From positions 372,001-436,000 of the forward strand of contig NZ_FOLQ01000001.1 in assembly GCF_900112365.1 (NCBI RefSeq): a stretch of DNA of 64,000 bases, in the 5' to 3' direction. Each line of letters starts with the position of its first letter. Within the stretch, counting starts at the first letter, position 1. The position numbers were made by a program, and so were the translations under genes. This document shows, piece by piece, positions 9,663 through 19,539 of the stretch. Source of the stretch: Spirosoma endophyticum (GTDB lineage Bacteria > Bacteroidota > Bacteroidia > Cytophagales > Spirosomataceae). The notes below the pieces were generated by a model. The model searched no databases and was not told where the DNA came from. It saw only the letters and a list, made by a program, of their open reading frames with translations.

Positions 9663-10018
9663 AGCGTCTGTTAGATAGTGAGCGTCAACCGATTGCTACA
9701 ACGTATTGTCAATTCGTATGCCATAAATAGTGAAGTGGATAACAGAATCGAAAATTGGTCCTTCTGATATTGAAAGTGAGTTTTAACGTGATTGAGGTTC
9801 TTCCACTGCCTATGTAAAAAACTGAATACCTCCAGAATACCTGGTAAGCAAGTTGTACAACGCCATTTTTTTTAGAGTCTATGTGTGGCTAATGACAGGT
9901 AACTGCCAATATTGGAACGTAGTAACTGTGCCGGTCAAACAGGATTCATTTTTGTCGTACTGTCCTATTTATATAAAGAAAGGTGCCAGTGAAAACAGCA
10001 AGTAGCTTCCCGAATACA
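9663..10018. other. Divergent intergenic region, no gene seen
   Basis: This AT-rich spacer separates the leftward NTF2-like gene from the deleted kinase remnant. I see no gene, repeat or clear promoter. It may hold the original promoter of the ancestral kinase whose remnant follows. Confidence 0.4.
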
Positions 10019-10354
10019 ATGAAGCAGTATATTTTCCTGGTACTATGTATGCTGCCCACCCTCTCGGTCCAGGCACAGCCAACTTCAGCTCAGGCTGACA
10101 GCTTGAAGCGCGTACCGGCCGGCGGCACCCTACGCATTGAATTTAATCGACTGGATTGCAAAAGTTACTGGCTTTTAATCAGCGACGATGGTATTGGTTT
10201 ACCCATCAACTTAAATCCGAACCAGAGCCGGACCCTTGGCATGAGTTTGATTCGGGGACTCAGTAAACAACTTGGGGGGACTTTAGAAATCAGCCAGGTC
10301 AATGGCGTACAGATTAGCCTGAGATTTAGTGAAGAAAAAGCAGGCAAGCCTTGA
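10019..10354 (+). pseudogene. Internally deleted HHRVKNN-family histidine kinase remnant
   Basis: The frame joins an intact signal peptide (MKQYIFLVLCMLPTLSVQAQ) almost directly to the end of a histidine-kinase ATPase domain. That end has the G1 box SDDGIGLP and the G2 box TLGMSLIRGLSKQLGG. The sensor, TPR, membrane, HHRVKNN and N-box parts are all missing, so it cannot bind ATP normally or autophosphorylate. The C-terminal 65 residues are close to those of the full kinase immediately downstream. This indicates duplication followed by in-frame internal deletion. An upstream in-frame GTG at 9983 extends the frame, but ATG 10019 gives the natural signal peptide. It could still make a small secreted protein of 111 residues. 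Confidence 0.75.
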
Positions 10355-10395
10355 TCAGTGCGTAACTTTTTTATCGATTGCCAAAACGACTACGT

Positions 10396-12795
10396 ATGCA
10401 CAGAATACAGTACTATTTGGACCGAACACAATCAATGCCTGATTGGGTACTCCATTTTAAACGAGTGGCTAAATTGGCGGACTGGCATTCATCACCAATT
10501 GCCTGGTTCAGTCTATTTGGTATTGCGTATCAATTGTTGGCAATTTCTCCTGCTGATGCCCAGAATATTACCCGAAAAATGGTCAATCAGTTAGTAATCA
10601 GATTGCAGAAAAGTGAGCCAGACACGGCCCGGCTTACTGCTCTGATTGAATTGGGGAAATTTCACGTGTATAAAGCAGGAGAGGTTAAAATTGATCTGGA
10701 CAGTGCGCTACTTTATTTACGTCAGGCAGAAGAGCTAAGCACTACGTTGCATATGCTGAAAGAAAAACATCAGGCAGAAAGTATTCTGGTTATTGCCTAT
10801 ATGGAGCGGGGAGACGTTCGGCTTGGAGAATCTAGTTTTTCTAAATTAATTACGGATTGCCAGCGAACAGAGGATAAAGCGACTGAAGCCGATGCTACGT
10901 ACAGGTTTGCCACCGCGCAACGGTACATCACCCGAAATTATCCCAAAGCTTTTGCTAGTTATCGCCAGGCAGCTTCCATATATAAAGAACTCAGGGATTC
11001 GGAAAAAGAAATTCAGATATATGAGCAGATCGCTGGTCTACATGCAGATATGGGCGAGCTGGATTTGGCGGAAAATGAGTTCCTGGATGTGTTGAAACGG
11101 TATAAAGCGATCAAATACGCTAAGCTTCATTACACCTATAGCTGGTTAGCCGGTGTTAGTCGGTTAAAAGGAAATTTCGATAAAGGCCTTTTCTATGCAT
11201 TGCTGTGTCTGGAAAGTATGAACAAGACCCAGGATACATTGTCTGCTGCCAACTTTTATGGAACTGTCGCCGAATTATACATGGAACTGGGCAAACAGGA
11301 TCAAAGCATTTACTGGTTCAAAAAGACGCTTCAGCAATGGCAGCAAGAAAAACTACCTAATTATTCACTGTATTATGCAGCCAGTTTCGTTGTGCAGGAT
11401 ATGATCGGGCGGCACAAAACACAGGAAGCTCTCCGTTTGATCAAAAACCTTGTTAAAGAAATTCCACCCGTTACGAACATTCAAAAAGGATGCATTGCCC
11501 AAATATTCGCGTATTGTTATAATGACTTGCCTAATTATTCGCAGGCGGAGAAGTACTATCTGGAAGCAATTGCCTGGTATAGTCTATCAGGTAATGACTT
11601 TGAAATGGCACAAAAAGCGCCAAAAGAAGTCGGTGAATTTTATTTGAAACGCAACGATTTAAAAAAGGCGGGATTTTATTTGCGAAAAGCCCTTGCTTTT
11701 TCTCCACAAAAAAACGCCATATCAACCGTAAAGGATGTTCACTTTATGCTCTTTAAAGTAGACTCTACGGCGGGAAATTATCTGTCGGCCATCCGTCATT
11801 TTCGGCAACATAAAGCCTTGAATGATTCAATTTTCAATGAAGTTAAAAGTCGGCAGTTTGCTGAACTGGAGGTTAAATACGCAACCGCTAAAAAAGTACA
11901 GCAGATTCAGCGGCAGCAGAATGAATTGGAAAAAGAAAAGACAACGCGTAATGGTATACTTGCGGGAACCATTCTGCTTCTGGGTTTATTAGGGGTGAGT
12001 TTTAATCAGTACCGATTAAAGCAACGTAGTAACCAACTCCTGGAAGCCAAGCAGCTGGAAATCAATCAAAAAAATGAATCCCTTCAGCATATTCTGGATG
12101 AGAAAGAACTACTGATTCATGATAAAGATAATTTGCTGGATGAGAAGCAAGGGTTGTTGGAAGAGAAAGAGTGGATGCTTAAAGAAATCCATCATCGGGT
12201 CAAAAACAACCTCCAGATCATCACCAGCCTGCTGCACTCTCAGGGCGTTTATCTGAAAGATAAAGCCGCTCTTTCAGCCATTCAGCAGAGCCAGAACCGG
12301 GTACACGTAATGGCGTTGATCCATCAGAAACTGTACCAGTCGGACCGGCTATCGACCATTCCAATGGCCGATTATATTAATGAAATTGTTGATTATCTGC
12401 TCGTTACCTTTGCCCGCCAGGATTCCGTTCGCAAGCAGATGGCCCTTGCGCCCATACAACTGGATGTTATTTTGGCGGTACCACTGGGTCTTATCCTTAA
12501 CGAAGTCGTTACCAATTCACTGAAATACGCCTTCCCTCAACAGCCGGGAACAATCAGTATTGAACTCACCGTAGTGGATAAACAGACGTATCGACTCACC
12601 ATTAGTGATGATGGCGTTGGTTTCCCCCCTGATCTGAACCCAAACCGAAGTCGCACGCTGGGCATGAGCCTGATTCGGGGACTTAGTAAACAACTTGGGG
12701 GAAAGCTACAGATTAACCAGATGAATGGGGTGCAGATCAGTCTAACATTTACGGAAGAAAAGGTTGGTCAGCCAGAAGTAGCCCATGAGTTGTAA
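10396..12795 (+). CDS. TPR sensor histidine kinase, HisKA_2 (HHRVKNN) family
   Basis: This is a large sensor kinase of about 799 residues. After an N-terminal hydrophobic export segment there are TPR-like helical repeats to about residue 490. A coiled stretch, one membrane span (GILAGTILLLGLLGVSF, about 515-535) and a long repetitive coiled coil rich in EKE and LLDEK follow. The HisKA_2 domain carries KEIHHRVKNNLQII, and the ATPase domain has N-box LILNEVVTNSLKYAFP, SDDGVGFP and GMSLIRGLSKQLGG. ATG 10396 or 10435 are both possible starts; a TTG lies upstream at 10378. It lies 41 bases downstream of the kinase remnant and converges on its paralogue, with only 17 bases between stops. No response regulator adjoins it. 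Confidence 0.9.
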   Translation: MHRIQYYLDRTQSMPDWVLHFKRVAKLADWHSSPIAWFSLFGIAYQLLAISPADAQNITRKMVNQLVIRLQKSEPDTARLTALIELGKFHVYKAGEVKIDLDSALLYLRQAEELSTTLHMLKEKHQAESILVIAYMERGDVRLGESSFSKLITDCQRTEDKATEADATYRFATAQRYITRNYPKAFASYRQAASIYKELRDSEKEIQIYEQIAGLHADMGELDLAENEFLDVLKRYKAIKYAKLHYTYSWLAGVSRLKGNFDKGLFYALLCLESMNKTQDTLSAANFYGTVAELYMELGKQDQSIYWFKKTLQQWQQEKLPNYSLYYAASFVVQDMIGRHKTQEALRLIKNLVKEIPPVTNIQKGCIAQIFAYCYNDLPNYSQAEKYYLEAIAWYSLSGNDFEMAQKAPKEVGEFYLKRNDLKKAGFYLRKALAFSPQKNAISTVKDVHFMLFKVDSTAGNYLSAIRHFRQHKALNDSIFNEVKSRQFAELEVKYATAKKVQQIQRQQNELEKEKTTRNGILAGTILLLGLLGVSFNQYRLKQRSNQLLEAKQLEINQKNESLQHILDEKELLIHDKDNLLDEKQGLLEEKEWMLKEIHHRVKNNLQIITSLLHSQGVYLKDKAALSAIQQSQNRVHVMALIHQKLYQSDRLSTIPMADYINEIVDYLLVTFARQDSVRKQMALAPIQLDVILAVPLGLILNEVVTNSLKYAFPQQPGTISIELTVVDKQTYRLTISDDGVGFPPDLNPNRSRTLGMSLIRGLSKQLGGKLQINQMNGVQISLTFTEEKVGQPEVAHEL

Positions 12796-12812
12796 GAGGG
12801 ACTTCCCTCCTA

Positions 12813-14741
12813 CTAAGCGACTTTCTGGTGCTTTTTCGTAATTTTCTCTTCAAAAAATAATAAGCGGATTTTCAAACCATGCTGGCTGGTAATCTTCAAT
12901 TCACCGCCTAGCTGCTTGCTCAGCCCCCGTATCAGGCTCATGCCCATTGTCCGGCTTTTGCCGGGGTTGAAATCAGCGGGCAGGCCAACGCCATTATCGC
13001 CAATTGCAAGCAGATACTCGTGCTTTTCCCCAGTAGTGAGCTGAATACTGATTGTCCCCGTCTGTTGAGGAAAGGCATATTTCAGCGAATTGGTAACCGC
13101 TTCATTGATAATCAGACCAATAAGTACAGCCTGAATGACATCCAGATCAATCGGTGCTACGTTCAACTGTGCACAAACGGTTTCCTCAGCGTCGAATGAA
13201 TTAATCAGATAGCGAACGATCTCGTCAATATACTCAGCCATTGGAACGGTCGATAACCGGTCTGACTGGTAAAGCTTTTGGTGAATCAACGCCATGGCAT
13301 GAACCCGATTCTGGCTCTCCCGAATAGCCGACTGGGCAGCCTGATCTTTCAGGTAAACACCCTGTGAGTGCAACAGACTACTGATGATCTGGAGGTTGTT
13401 TTTGACCCGGTGGTGAATCTCTTTGAGAAGCCACTCTTTTTCCTCGACCAACAATTCCAGCGACTTATTTTTCTCGCCAATCTCTCTCGCTTTTTGCTGC
13501 TTTATCCGGTTCTGATTATACAACAATCCCAGGATTACAAACAGCAGGATGAAGCCTGCGAGCGTAACATTTCGGAGAATAGTCGTTTTTTCCAGCTCTA
13601 GCTGATTTTTAGTATTGAGATAGCTAAGTTCTTTTATCCTTGCCTTCGATTTACTTAATTCATAGTCCGATTTAAGCACTTCAATATGCTGCGACATATC
13701 CTTATAAAAGAAGCTATCTGCCAGGCTATGCTCGCGCTCTTTCATCAACAGTGCTTCCTGATAATTACCCTGCGATTTATAAATACTCGTAATTTCTTTC
13801 AGAAACCGCATCTCCTGCTTATACGCTTTCTTCTGTCGAGCGAGTAAAACAGCCTGTTTAAAATAAAAAATGGCTTTTTCCGGATTGTCATCCCCATATG
13901 TCTTGGCTAACCCAGATAACGTCTGTAGCTCCCGCAAGTAATTGTGGATTTCCCGCGATCTGATGAGTGCTTCTTCCTGAAGAGTAATGGCTTTCTTTTT
14001 ATCGCCTTGTTTAGCATAAACGCTGGCAAGGTTATTAATCAATGTGATGTTTAGGCCTTGATATTCAGGCGCATTACTTAGGCTTATTCCTTTTTGCAAA
14101 TACTGTTTAGCTTTGTCGAACGCTTTCTTTTCCCGGTAAACAACACCAAAATTGTTATAAATATTAAGCGAAATGTTTGAGAAAGGAAGCCGTTCGTTAT
14201 AACGGTCAGCAATAGCTAAGTACCTCAAAGCCAAGTCATAATGATGCTGATCAAGGTGAGCCCAGGATATACTGTAATTGGCTTCCATCATACCAAATGT
14301 ATCCCGGCTTGCTTCGGCTAATTTCAGCGACTGCAAAAAGTGGCCGACCGCTTTGTCATAATTTCCGTTTCGTAGCTCAACAACACCAATACGTATCGTG
14401 ACGGTAGCTGCTCCCTTTTTGTTACCTGCTGTTTTGTAGATAGCCAGAGCCTGGGCGTATTTCTTATCCGACTCATCAAACTTACCCTGATTATCGTCGA
14501 TCATGCCCAATTGAACAAGCATTGAAGCTACGCCGATACTATCTTTCTGGTCGCGGGCGAAACCGATACCTTTCTGAGCAAAGTAGGTAGCTGAATCTGG
14601 CTTTAGGTACCTGTAATGTTTAACCAGGCGTTCACAATCTGCTATACGTTCGATTTTCTTACCGCTACCCGTATCAAGGCTCTGTCCAAGAGTGCAGACT
14701 GTACTGCTGATCAATAAGATAACTAGTAGTCTGTAGCACAT
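12813..14741 (-). CDS. TPR sensor histidine kinase, HisKA_2 (HHRVKNN) family, paralogue
   Basis: The 642-residue kinase begins at ATG 14741 with a signal peptide (about 20 residues, ending near CTLGQ); a GTG at 14759 is an alternative. About seven TPR-like units span residues 40-350. A membrane span (NVTLAGFILLFVILGLL) and a coiled linker follow. The kinase core has KEIHHRVKNNLQIISSLLHS, LIINEAVTNSLKYAFP, GDNGVGLP and GMSLIRGLSKQLGG. The core is very close to that of 10396-12795 whereas the sensor part differs, suggesting duplication with sensor divergence. Such kinases usually pass phosphate to a separate regulator, none of which is adjacent; the AraC gene upstream (14879) is 137 bases away. 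Confidence 0.92.
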   Translation of the reverse strand: MCYRLLVILLISSTVCTLGQSLDTGSGKKIERIADCERLVKHYRYLKPDSATYFAQKGIGFARDQKDSIGVASMLVQLGMIDDNQGKFDESDKKYAQALAIYKTAGNKKGAATVTIRIGVVELRNGNYDKAVGHFLQSLKLAEASRDTFGMMEANYSISWAHLDQHHYDLALRYLAIADRYNERLPFSNISLNIYNNFGVVYREKKAFDKAKQYLQKGISLSNAPEYQGLNITLINNLASVYAKQGDKKKAITLQEEALIRSREIHNYLRELQTLSGLAKTYGDDNPEKAIFYFKQAVLLARQKKAYKQEMRFLKEITSIYKSQGNYQEALLMKEREHSLADSFFYKDMSQHIEVLKSDYELSKSKARIKELSYLNTKNQLELEKTTILRNVTLAGFILLFVILGLLYNQNRIKQQKAREIGEKNKSLELLVEEKEWLLKEIHHRVKNNLQIISSLLHSQGVYLKDQAAQSAIRESQNRVHAMALIHQKLYQSDRLSTVPMAEYIDEIVRYLINSFDAEETVCAQLNVAPIDLDVIQAVLIGLIINEAVTNSLKYAFPQQTGTISIQLTTGEKHEYLLAIGDNGVGLPADFNPGKSRTMGMSLIRGLSKQLGGELKITSQHGLKIRLLFFEEKITKKHQKVA

Positions 14742-14878
14742 AACACACGAATATAGCACTTTCGCTTGTGGCTACACATGGGCTAATTCACTAATTTATG
14801 GCAACAAAATCACTATTCGAAAAAGAGTCATAAAATGGCTTTTGAAAAAACCATTAATGAACGGGCAACTCCTTTTGG

Positions 14879-15772
14879 CTAACTTATTGAAGGCTGTAAA
14901 TAGCTAGTTCTTAGCCGAGTAGGTGTAAGAAAGCATCGTCGATACGCAGTGGGTGTGGTTTGATAATACCGTTTGAAAAGCTTGTTCAAATGACAAATGT
15001 CAGTAAAGCCAAATTCGTCGGCTATCTGCGAGATGGACATGCTACTTAGTCGCAGCCTTGTTTCAACTAGCTGAAGCTTGTAGCGAATAATGTACTGATT
15101 GATGGATTCGCCAGCCTGTTGTTTAAATAGGGCGGCCAGATGGCTTTGTGAATAATTGAACACATCAGCCATTTTTTCCATCCGCAGTTGATCCGGCCTG
15201 GTAATATGATGGCATATATACGTACCAATACGCTGCATCAGCGGGGAAGAATTAACGTTCGACGCACTTAACCCCTGATGCTGACTGAGCTGACGATCAA
15301 CCAGACTCAGAATTGTTTTCATCAGCGCATCAACGATTTGATTAGAAACAAGTTGCCGATAGTTGTTTTGTTCAGTTAAAATTATCTCGACAAGTGCATT
15401 CAGGTTTTGTTGCTCGATCTGATTCATAACGATACTACCTGCGAGTTGCTGGCTACCCCTGAGCCCTCGCTCTCTAATGTGTAACCAGTAGTCTGTTCCC
15501 AGCGTTGTCAACCCAGCCATGTAAAGTTCCGTAAAGGAGAGACAGCAAAAGCTTGTCATTTTGTCAACCACAAAATAATGACTGTCTAAAGGTCCCAGAA
15601 AGAAAACGTCGCCAGCCTGGTAGGCGAATCGATTGCCATTGACTATATGCTGCCCACTGCCTTTCCGAATCAGGATTAGTTCGAAGTGATTATGGTTATG
15701 AATTGGGTAAGGCCATTGGCTTGTGTCAACTAGTTGAATCGTCAGAAGTTCATGTTGAATGTTACGTTTCAT
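14879..15772 (-). CDS. AraC-family transcriptional regulator
   Basis: The 297-residue regulator has an N-terminal cupin-like sensing domain (about residues 15-100; HNHNHFELILIRKGSGQHI and AGDVFFLGPLDSHYF are the typical histidine-rich cupin strands). The C-terminal pair of helix-turn-helix units (about 185-285) includes YSQSHLAALFKQQAGESINQ and SISQIADEFGFTDICHLNKL. The cupin part suggests binding of a small carbohydrate or metabolite. It lies between the kinase gene and alaA, transcribed leftward, with about 300 bases upstream. Its target could be the catabolic cluster at 17-24 kb, but no site was identified to show this. Confidence 0.9.
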   Translation of the reverse strand: MKRNIQHELLTIQLVDTSQWPYPIHNHNHFELILIRKGSGQHIVNGNRFAYQAGDVFFLGPLDSHYFVVDKMTSFCCLSFTELYMAGLTTLGTDYWLHIRERGLRGSQQLAGSIVMNQIEQQNLNALVEIILTEQNNYRQLVSNQIVDALMKTILSLVDRQLSQHQGLSASNVNSSPLMQRIGTYICHHITRPDQLRMEKMADVFNYSQSHLAALFKQQAGESINQYIIRYKLQLVETRLRLSSMSISQIADEFGFTDICHLNKLFKRYYQTTPTAYRRCFLTPTRLRTSYLQPSIS

Positions 15773-16071
15773 AAAGGGAAGTGTTCGAAATGGATGTTAT
15801 TAGATCAACCACCAGGAACTACTTTGCCAATAAAATGCCAACCTTCACAGCGATCTTACATAAGCAGAAAACCAGGATAAAATCCTGACAGTCAGCAAAT
15901 ATATTTAACAATACCTTTACAGGTTGCCTCCAGAAAAATTGGAGAGTCCATTATATCTGGAGGTAGGCTTTGGAGAGCCGGGTACTATTTTAAGCAATCA
16001 AGCACTCGTTTCAGGCTACATTTGACTGAATTATAACATGCATTACCACTTTATTATACAATCAGGCCATT

Positions 16072-17283
16072 TCACTTCCGGTGGCTTTCTAAGAAGTTTT
16101 CGATGCGGTCCATCGCTACGTTCAACTCATCGATCGTGGGTAGACAGACAACCCGAAAGTGGTCATTATCGATATAATTAAAGCCATTTCCTGCCACCAC
16201 CAGCACTTTTTGCTCGGTCAGCAGATTATAGACGAAGTCATCATCATCGGTAAACCGAAACTGACTTAGGTCAATCTTTGGAAAGATGTACAACGCTCCT
16301 TTCGGCTTCACACAGGTAATGCCTGGAATAGCCGTCATACGGTCATAGGCCAGCATCATCTGCTTGTACAGACGACCCGTTGGCATCACTAAGTCATTGA
16401 TACTCTGATAACCACCGAGCGCCGTCTGGATAGCGTACTGCGTAGGTACGTTTGCGCAAAGGCGCATACTAGCCAGCAATGTCAGTCCCTCAATGTAGGA
16501 TTTAGCTCGCTGTCGTGCTCCGCTCAGGATCATCCAGCCACCCCGGAAACCAGCCGCCCGATAGTTTTTCGACAGGCCGCCCATCGTGATGCAAAGCGTA
16601 TCATTCACCATTTTTGAAATGGGATAATGTACCGCGCCATTGTACAGAATTCGATCGTAAATCTCGTCGGAGAAGACAATGAGTTTGTGCCGTTCGGCGA
16701 TGCGGGCAATGCCTTCCAGCACCGCTTTATCATACACAGCCCCGGTCGGATTATTCGGATTAATCACCACGACGGCTCGCGTCCGGGGTGTGATTTTACG
16801 TTCCAGATCCGCGAGGTCGGGATTCCAGTCGGAGGCTTCGTCACACACGTAGTGAACAGGTTTTCCGCCACAAAACGCAACAGAAGCCGTCCAAAGGGGA
16901 TAGTCGGGCGAAGGAATCAGCACTTCGTCGCCTTCGTTAAGGAGCGCCTGCATTGAGAGCATGATCAATTCGCTAACCCCGTTCCCAATGTAAATATCGT
17001 TGATGGCAATGCCCGGCAAACCGATATTCTGGGTGTGGTGCATAACAGCTTTTCGAGCGGCAAACAAACCCCGCGAGTCCGAATAACCCTGCGCATTGCG
17101 GATGTTCAGAATAATATCGTGGACAATTTCGTCGGGAGCGTCGAAACCAAACGTAGCGGGGTTACCGATATTAAGGCTGATGATTTTGTACCCCTGACTC
17201 TCCAGTTCCAGTGATTTTTCGTAAACCGGCCCCCGAATATCATATTTAAGGTGGGTAAGTCGGTCGCTTTTAAGAATTTCCAT
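16072..17283 (-). CDS. alaA: Alanine-type aminotransferase (AlaA-like, class I PLP)
   Basis: The protein closely follows the E. coli AlaA pattern, beginning MEILKSDRLTHLKYDIRGPV. It continues with LNIGNPATFGFDAPDEI, QGYSDSRGLFAARKA and DIYIGNGVSELI. The cofactor region has INPNNPTGAVY and SDEIYDRILY, and the PLP lysine lies in GLSKNYRAAGFRGGW. AlaA-type enzymes form alanine from pyruvate using glutamate. The 404-residue length is right for the family. I chose ATG 17283 because it matches the family N-terminus; ATG 17319 and TTG 17352 lie upstream in frame. The SDR gene upstream starts at 18140 and ends 84 bases away, so alaA may be the last gene of that transcript or separate. Confidence 0.9.
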   Translation of the reverse strand: MEILKSDRLTHLKYDIRGPVYEKSLELESQGYKIISLNIGNPATFGFDAPDEIVHDIILNIRNAQGYSDSRGLFAARKAVMHHTQNIGLPGIAINDIYIGNGVSELIMLSMQALLNEGDEVLIPSPDYPLWTASVAFCGGKPVHYVCDEASDWNPDLADLERKITPRTRAVVVINPNNPTGAVYDKAVLEGIARIAERHKLIVFSDEIYDRILYNGAVHYPISKMVNDTLCITMGGLSKNYRAAGFRGGWMILSGARQRAKSYIEGLTLLASMRLCANVPTQYAIQTALGGYQSINDLVMPTGRLYKQMMLAYDRMTAIPGITCVKPKGALYIFPKIDLSQFRFTDDDDFVYNLLTEQKVLVVAGNGFNYIDNDHFRVVCLPTIDELNVAMDRIENFLESHRK

Positions 17284-17366
17284 TTCAGGCACTTCTACTT
17301 CTATGCACGCTAATTCCATGGCACAAAAGTACGGAACTGTTGGGTAATTCAAGGATAGATGTCAAA

Positions 17367-18140
17367 TCAATACGTTGCCCGACCACCAGAGATATCATAG
17401 ATAAATCCAGTAGAAAAGCTGTTTTCGGGCGACACGATAAAACTGGCCATTGCCGCCACTTCTTCGGCTTCGCCCAGCCGTCCCATCGGGATTTTAGCGG
17501 TCATGTACGCTAACTGTTCAGTAGCGGTATTGGCGTTCATCGCCGTTCTGATGACGGCCGGAGCCAGCCCATTAATTGTAATGCCAGCAGTGGCGTACTC
17601 TTTGGCGATAGCTTTTACGAGCCCAATCACTCCGGCTTTACTGACCGAATAGCCAACCATACCGGGGTTTCCTTCTTTCCCGGCAATGGAGGCAATCAAC
17701 AGAATTCGCCCGTATCGCTGTGGGGCCATGTGGGTGACGGCATATTTGGTCATCAAAAAGCTACCCAGCAGGTTGACCGCGCAAACCTGCTCAAAATCGG
17801 CGGTAGCATAAGCTGTGATGTTCGTACTGGTTGGGCCCACAATCCCCGCCGAATGAACCACTACGTCGATCTTTCCAAAATCTGCAACTACCTGTTCAAT
17901 AGCCTTCTTGACCTGCTCTTCCTGGGAAATATCCACAGAATAAGGCCGAACATTGCTGTTCAGCGCCATCAATTCATCGACTGTACTGTTCAGCAAATCG
18001 GTGTTCCGGTCGAACAGCGCTAACGAAGCACCCTCGGCACCTAATCGGCGGGCAATGGCTTTTCCCAGCCCTTCAGCTCCTCCGGTCACGATCGCAACCT
18101 GGTCTGTATATCGGCCGGGGAAACTAGCAGATGCATTCAT
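17367..18140 (-). CDS. SDR-family NAD(P)-dependent dehydrogenase
   Basis: The 257-residue classical short-chain dehydrogenase has the cofactor motif TGGAEGLG (residues 19-26), HSAGIVG near 96, and catalytic Ser151, Tyr164 and Lys168 in the YSVSK motif. The C-terminus ISGGRATY is characteristic of sugar-acid/sugar-alcohol dehydrogenases such as the 2-keto-3-deoxy-L-fuconate dehydrogenase group and FabG-like enzymes. It lies 49 bases downstream of the MFS transporter and is probably co-transcribed with it. This context favours oxidation or reduction of an imported sugar derivative; the exact substrate is unknown. Confidence 0.9.
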   Translation of the reverse strand: MNASASFPGRYTDQVAIVTGGAEGLGKAIARRLGAEGASLALFDRNTDLLNSTVDELMALNSNVRPYSVDISQEEQVKKAIEQVVADFGKIDVVVHSAGIVGPTSTNITAYATADFEQVCAVNLLGSFLMTKYAVTHMAPQRYGRILLIASIAGKEGNPGMVGYSVSKAGVIGLVKAIAKEYATAGITINGLAPAVIRTAMNANTATEQLAYMTAKIPMGRLGEAEEVAAMASFIVSPENSFSTGFIYDISGGRATY

Positions 18141-18189
18141 GGCGTGTTGTAAGTAGTTGGCTAGTCCAGGTTGTCACTACGTAGCATTC

Positions 18190-19512
18190 TTATTCTGAAA
18201 TCAATACTTCCTTTCCGGTATTGATCCCGACCCGTTCTATTTTACCAACAAGAAAGATATAGGAACAGGCTCCAACCAGGCCTAGTGTGCCAACGAAAAC
18301 CAGCGCCGGTTTAAAATTACCTCCCTGAACTAAGTAACCTATCACAATTGGCACCACGATTGAGGCTAGATTGCCCATGAAATTGAAGATGCCGCCGGTT
18401 AGGCCAATCAGGTGCTTTGGCGATAAAAGCGACACAAAAACCCAGGAAATAAGTGCCATACCATTACCAAAAAAGGCCAGCGCCATAAAGAAAATTATCA
18501 GGGCTGTGTTGTTGGTATAATTGGCACCGATGATGCTCATCGACAACAGCATACCGACAATAATGGGCGTCTTACGGGCCATACCGACCGATCTCCCCTG
18601 TCTGACTAACCGATCTGAGAGAAATCCGGATAAGAGCAACCCGACACAGGCAGCCAGAAACGGCACCGAGGCCAGATAGCCGGACTTGATAAAACCTAAA
18701 TGCCGGTAATCAACCAGGTATTTAGGAAACCAGGTCAGGAAAAACCACAGCATCGCATTGACGGCAAACTGGCCAATATAAACACCCCATAAAGTTCTAT
18801 GAGAAATGACCTGTTTCAGGTTCTCCCATTTCCAGATGTTTACCTGGGCAGCACCCGGTTTTTTACCTCTGAACAGGCCGCCCCCTTCTTCGATATAGGT
18901 TAGTTCGGCCTGATTTACACCACGATGGTCAAGCGGGTCACGATAAAAAACATACCAGACAACACCCCATAGCAAACCAATTATTCCTGTTCCGATAAAC
19001 AAACCCTGCCACCCGGCATACTCTTGAACCCTAAACAAAATTGGCGTTAGAAAGGCCAGACCGATAAACTGACCTGATACATATAGCGCTATGGATGAGG
19101 TCCGTTCGTTTTCGGGAAACCAGCTCGTCACAATTCGGTTGTTAATGGGATAAGAAGGGGCTTCAAATGCACCCGTGGCTAAACGGAGAGAAAAAAGCGC
19201 TGCAAAGCCTTTTATAAATCCCTGGCAGACTGTCACCAGCGACCAGGTAATTAAACAGAATGCGTATAAAACGCGGGGTCCAAACCGGTCAGCGATCAAG
19301 CCCCCCGGAATTTGCAAAGCCGCATACGTCCACCCAAAGGCCGAAAAAATATACCCTAATTCGACCGTCGACAGGTTCAGATCTTTACTCAGGGCAGCCC
19401 CGGCAACCGAGATATTACTGCGATCTAAGTAATTGATAACCACATTCACAAAGACAAGGGCTAGCATCCCGTATCGGGCGCGGGTCGGCTTACTGCTACT
19501 TGATTGCTCCAT
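18190..19512 (-). CDS. MFS transporter, anion:cation symporter (ACS) family
   Basis: The 440-residue inner-membrane protein has 12 predicted membrane helices. The start of helix 1 to loop 2-3 reads VNVVINYLDRSNISVAG, then QIPGGLIADRFGPR, the ACS/phthalate-permease signature. ACS members import organic anions (glucarate, galactonate, hexuronates, 4-hydroxyphenylacetate) with protons. It lies between two SDR genes with 49- and 27-base gaps, and so probably imports the substrate that these enzymes process. A second ACS-family transporter occurs at 55941-57281 next to a zinc alcohol dehydrogenase. Confidence 0.92.
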   Translation of the reverse strand: MEQSSSSKPTRARYGMLALVFVNVVINYLDRSNISVAGAALSKDLNLSTVELGYIFSAFGWTYAALQIPGGLIADRFGPRVLYAFCLITWSLVTVCQGFIKGFAALFSLRLATGAFEAPSYPINNRIVTSWFPENERTSSIALYVSGQFIGLAFLTPILFRVQEYAGWQGLFIGTGIIGLLWGVVWYVFYRDPLDHRGVNQAELTYIEEGGGLFRGKKPGAAQVNIWKWENLKQVISHRTLWGVYIGQFAVNAMLWFFLTWFPKYLVDYRHLGFIKSGYLASVPFLAACVGLLLSGFLSDRLVRQGRSVGMARKTPIIVGMLLSMSIIGANYTNNTALIIFFMALAFFGNGMALISWVFVSLLSPKHLIGLTGGIFNFMGNLASIVVPIVIGYLVQGGNFKPALVFVGTLGLVGACSYIFLVGKIERVGINTGKEVLISE

Positions 19513-19539
19513 TTTCGGATTAGGGTTTCGGGTTGTGGT

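Noticed and set aside
15927..15963. CCTCCAGA/TCTGGAGG inverted repeat upstream of the AraC gene
   Set aside because: The eight-base arms are AraC-site-like in position, but one weak repeat without a second copy is not enough evidence for an operator.
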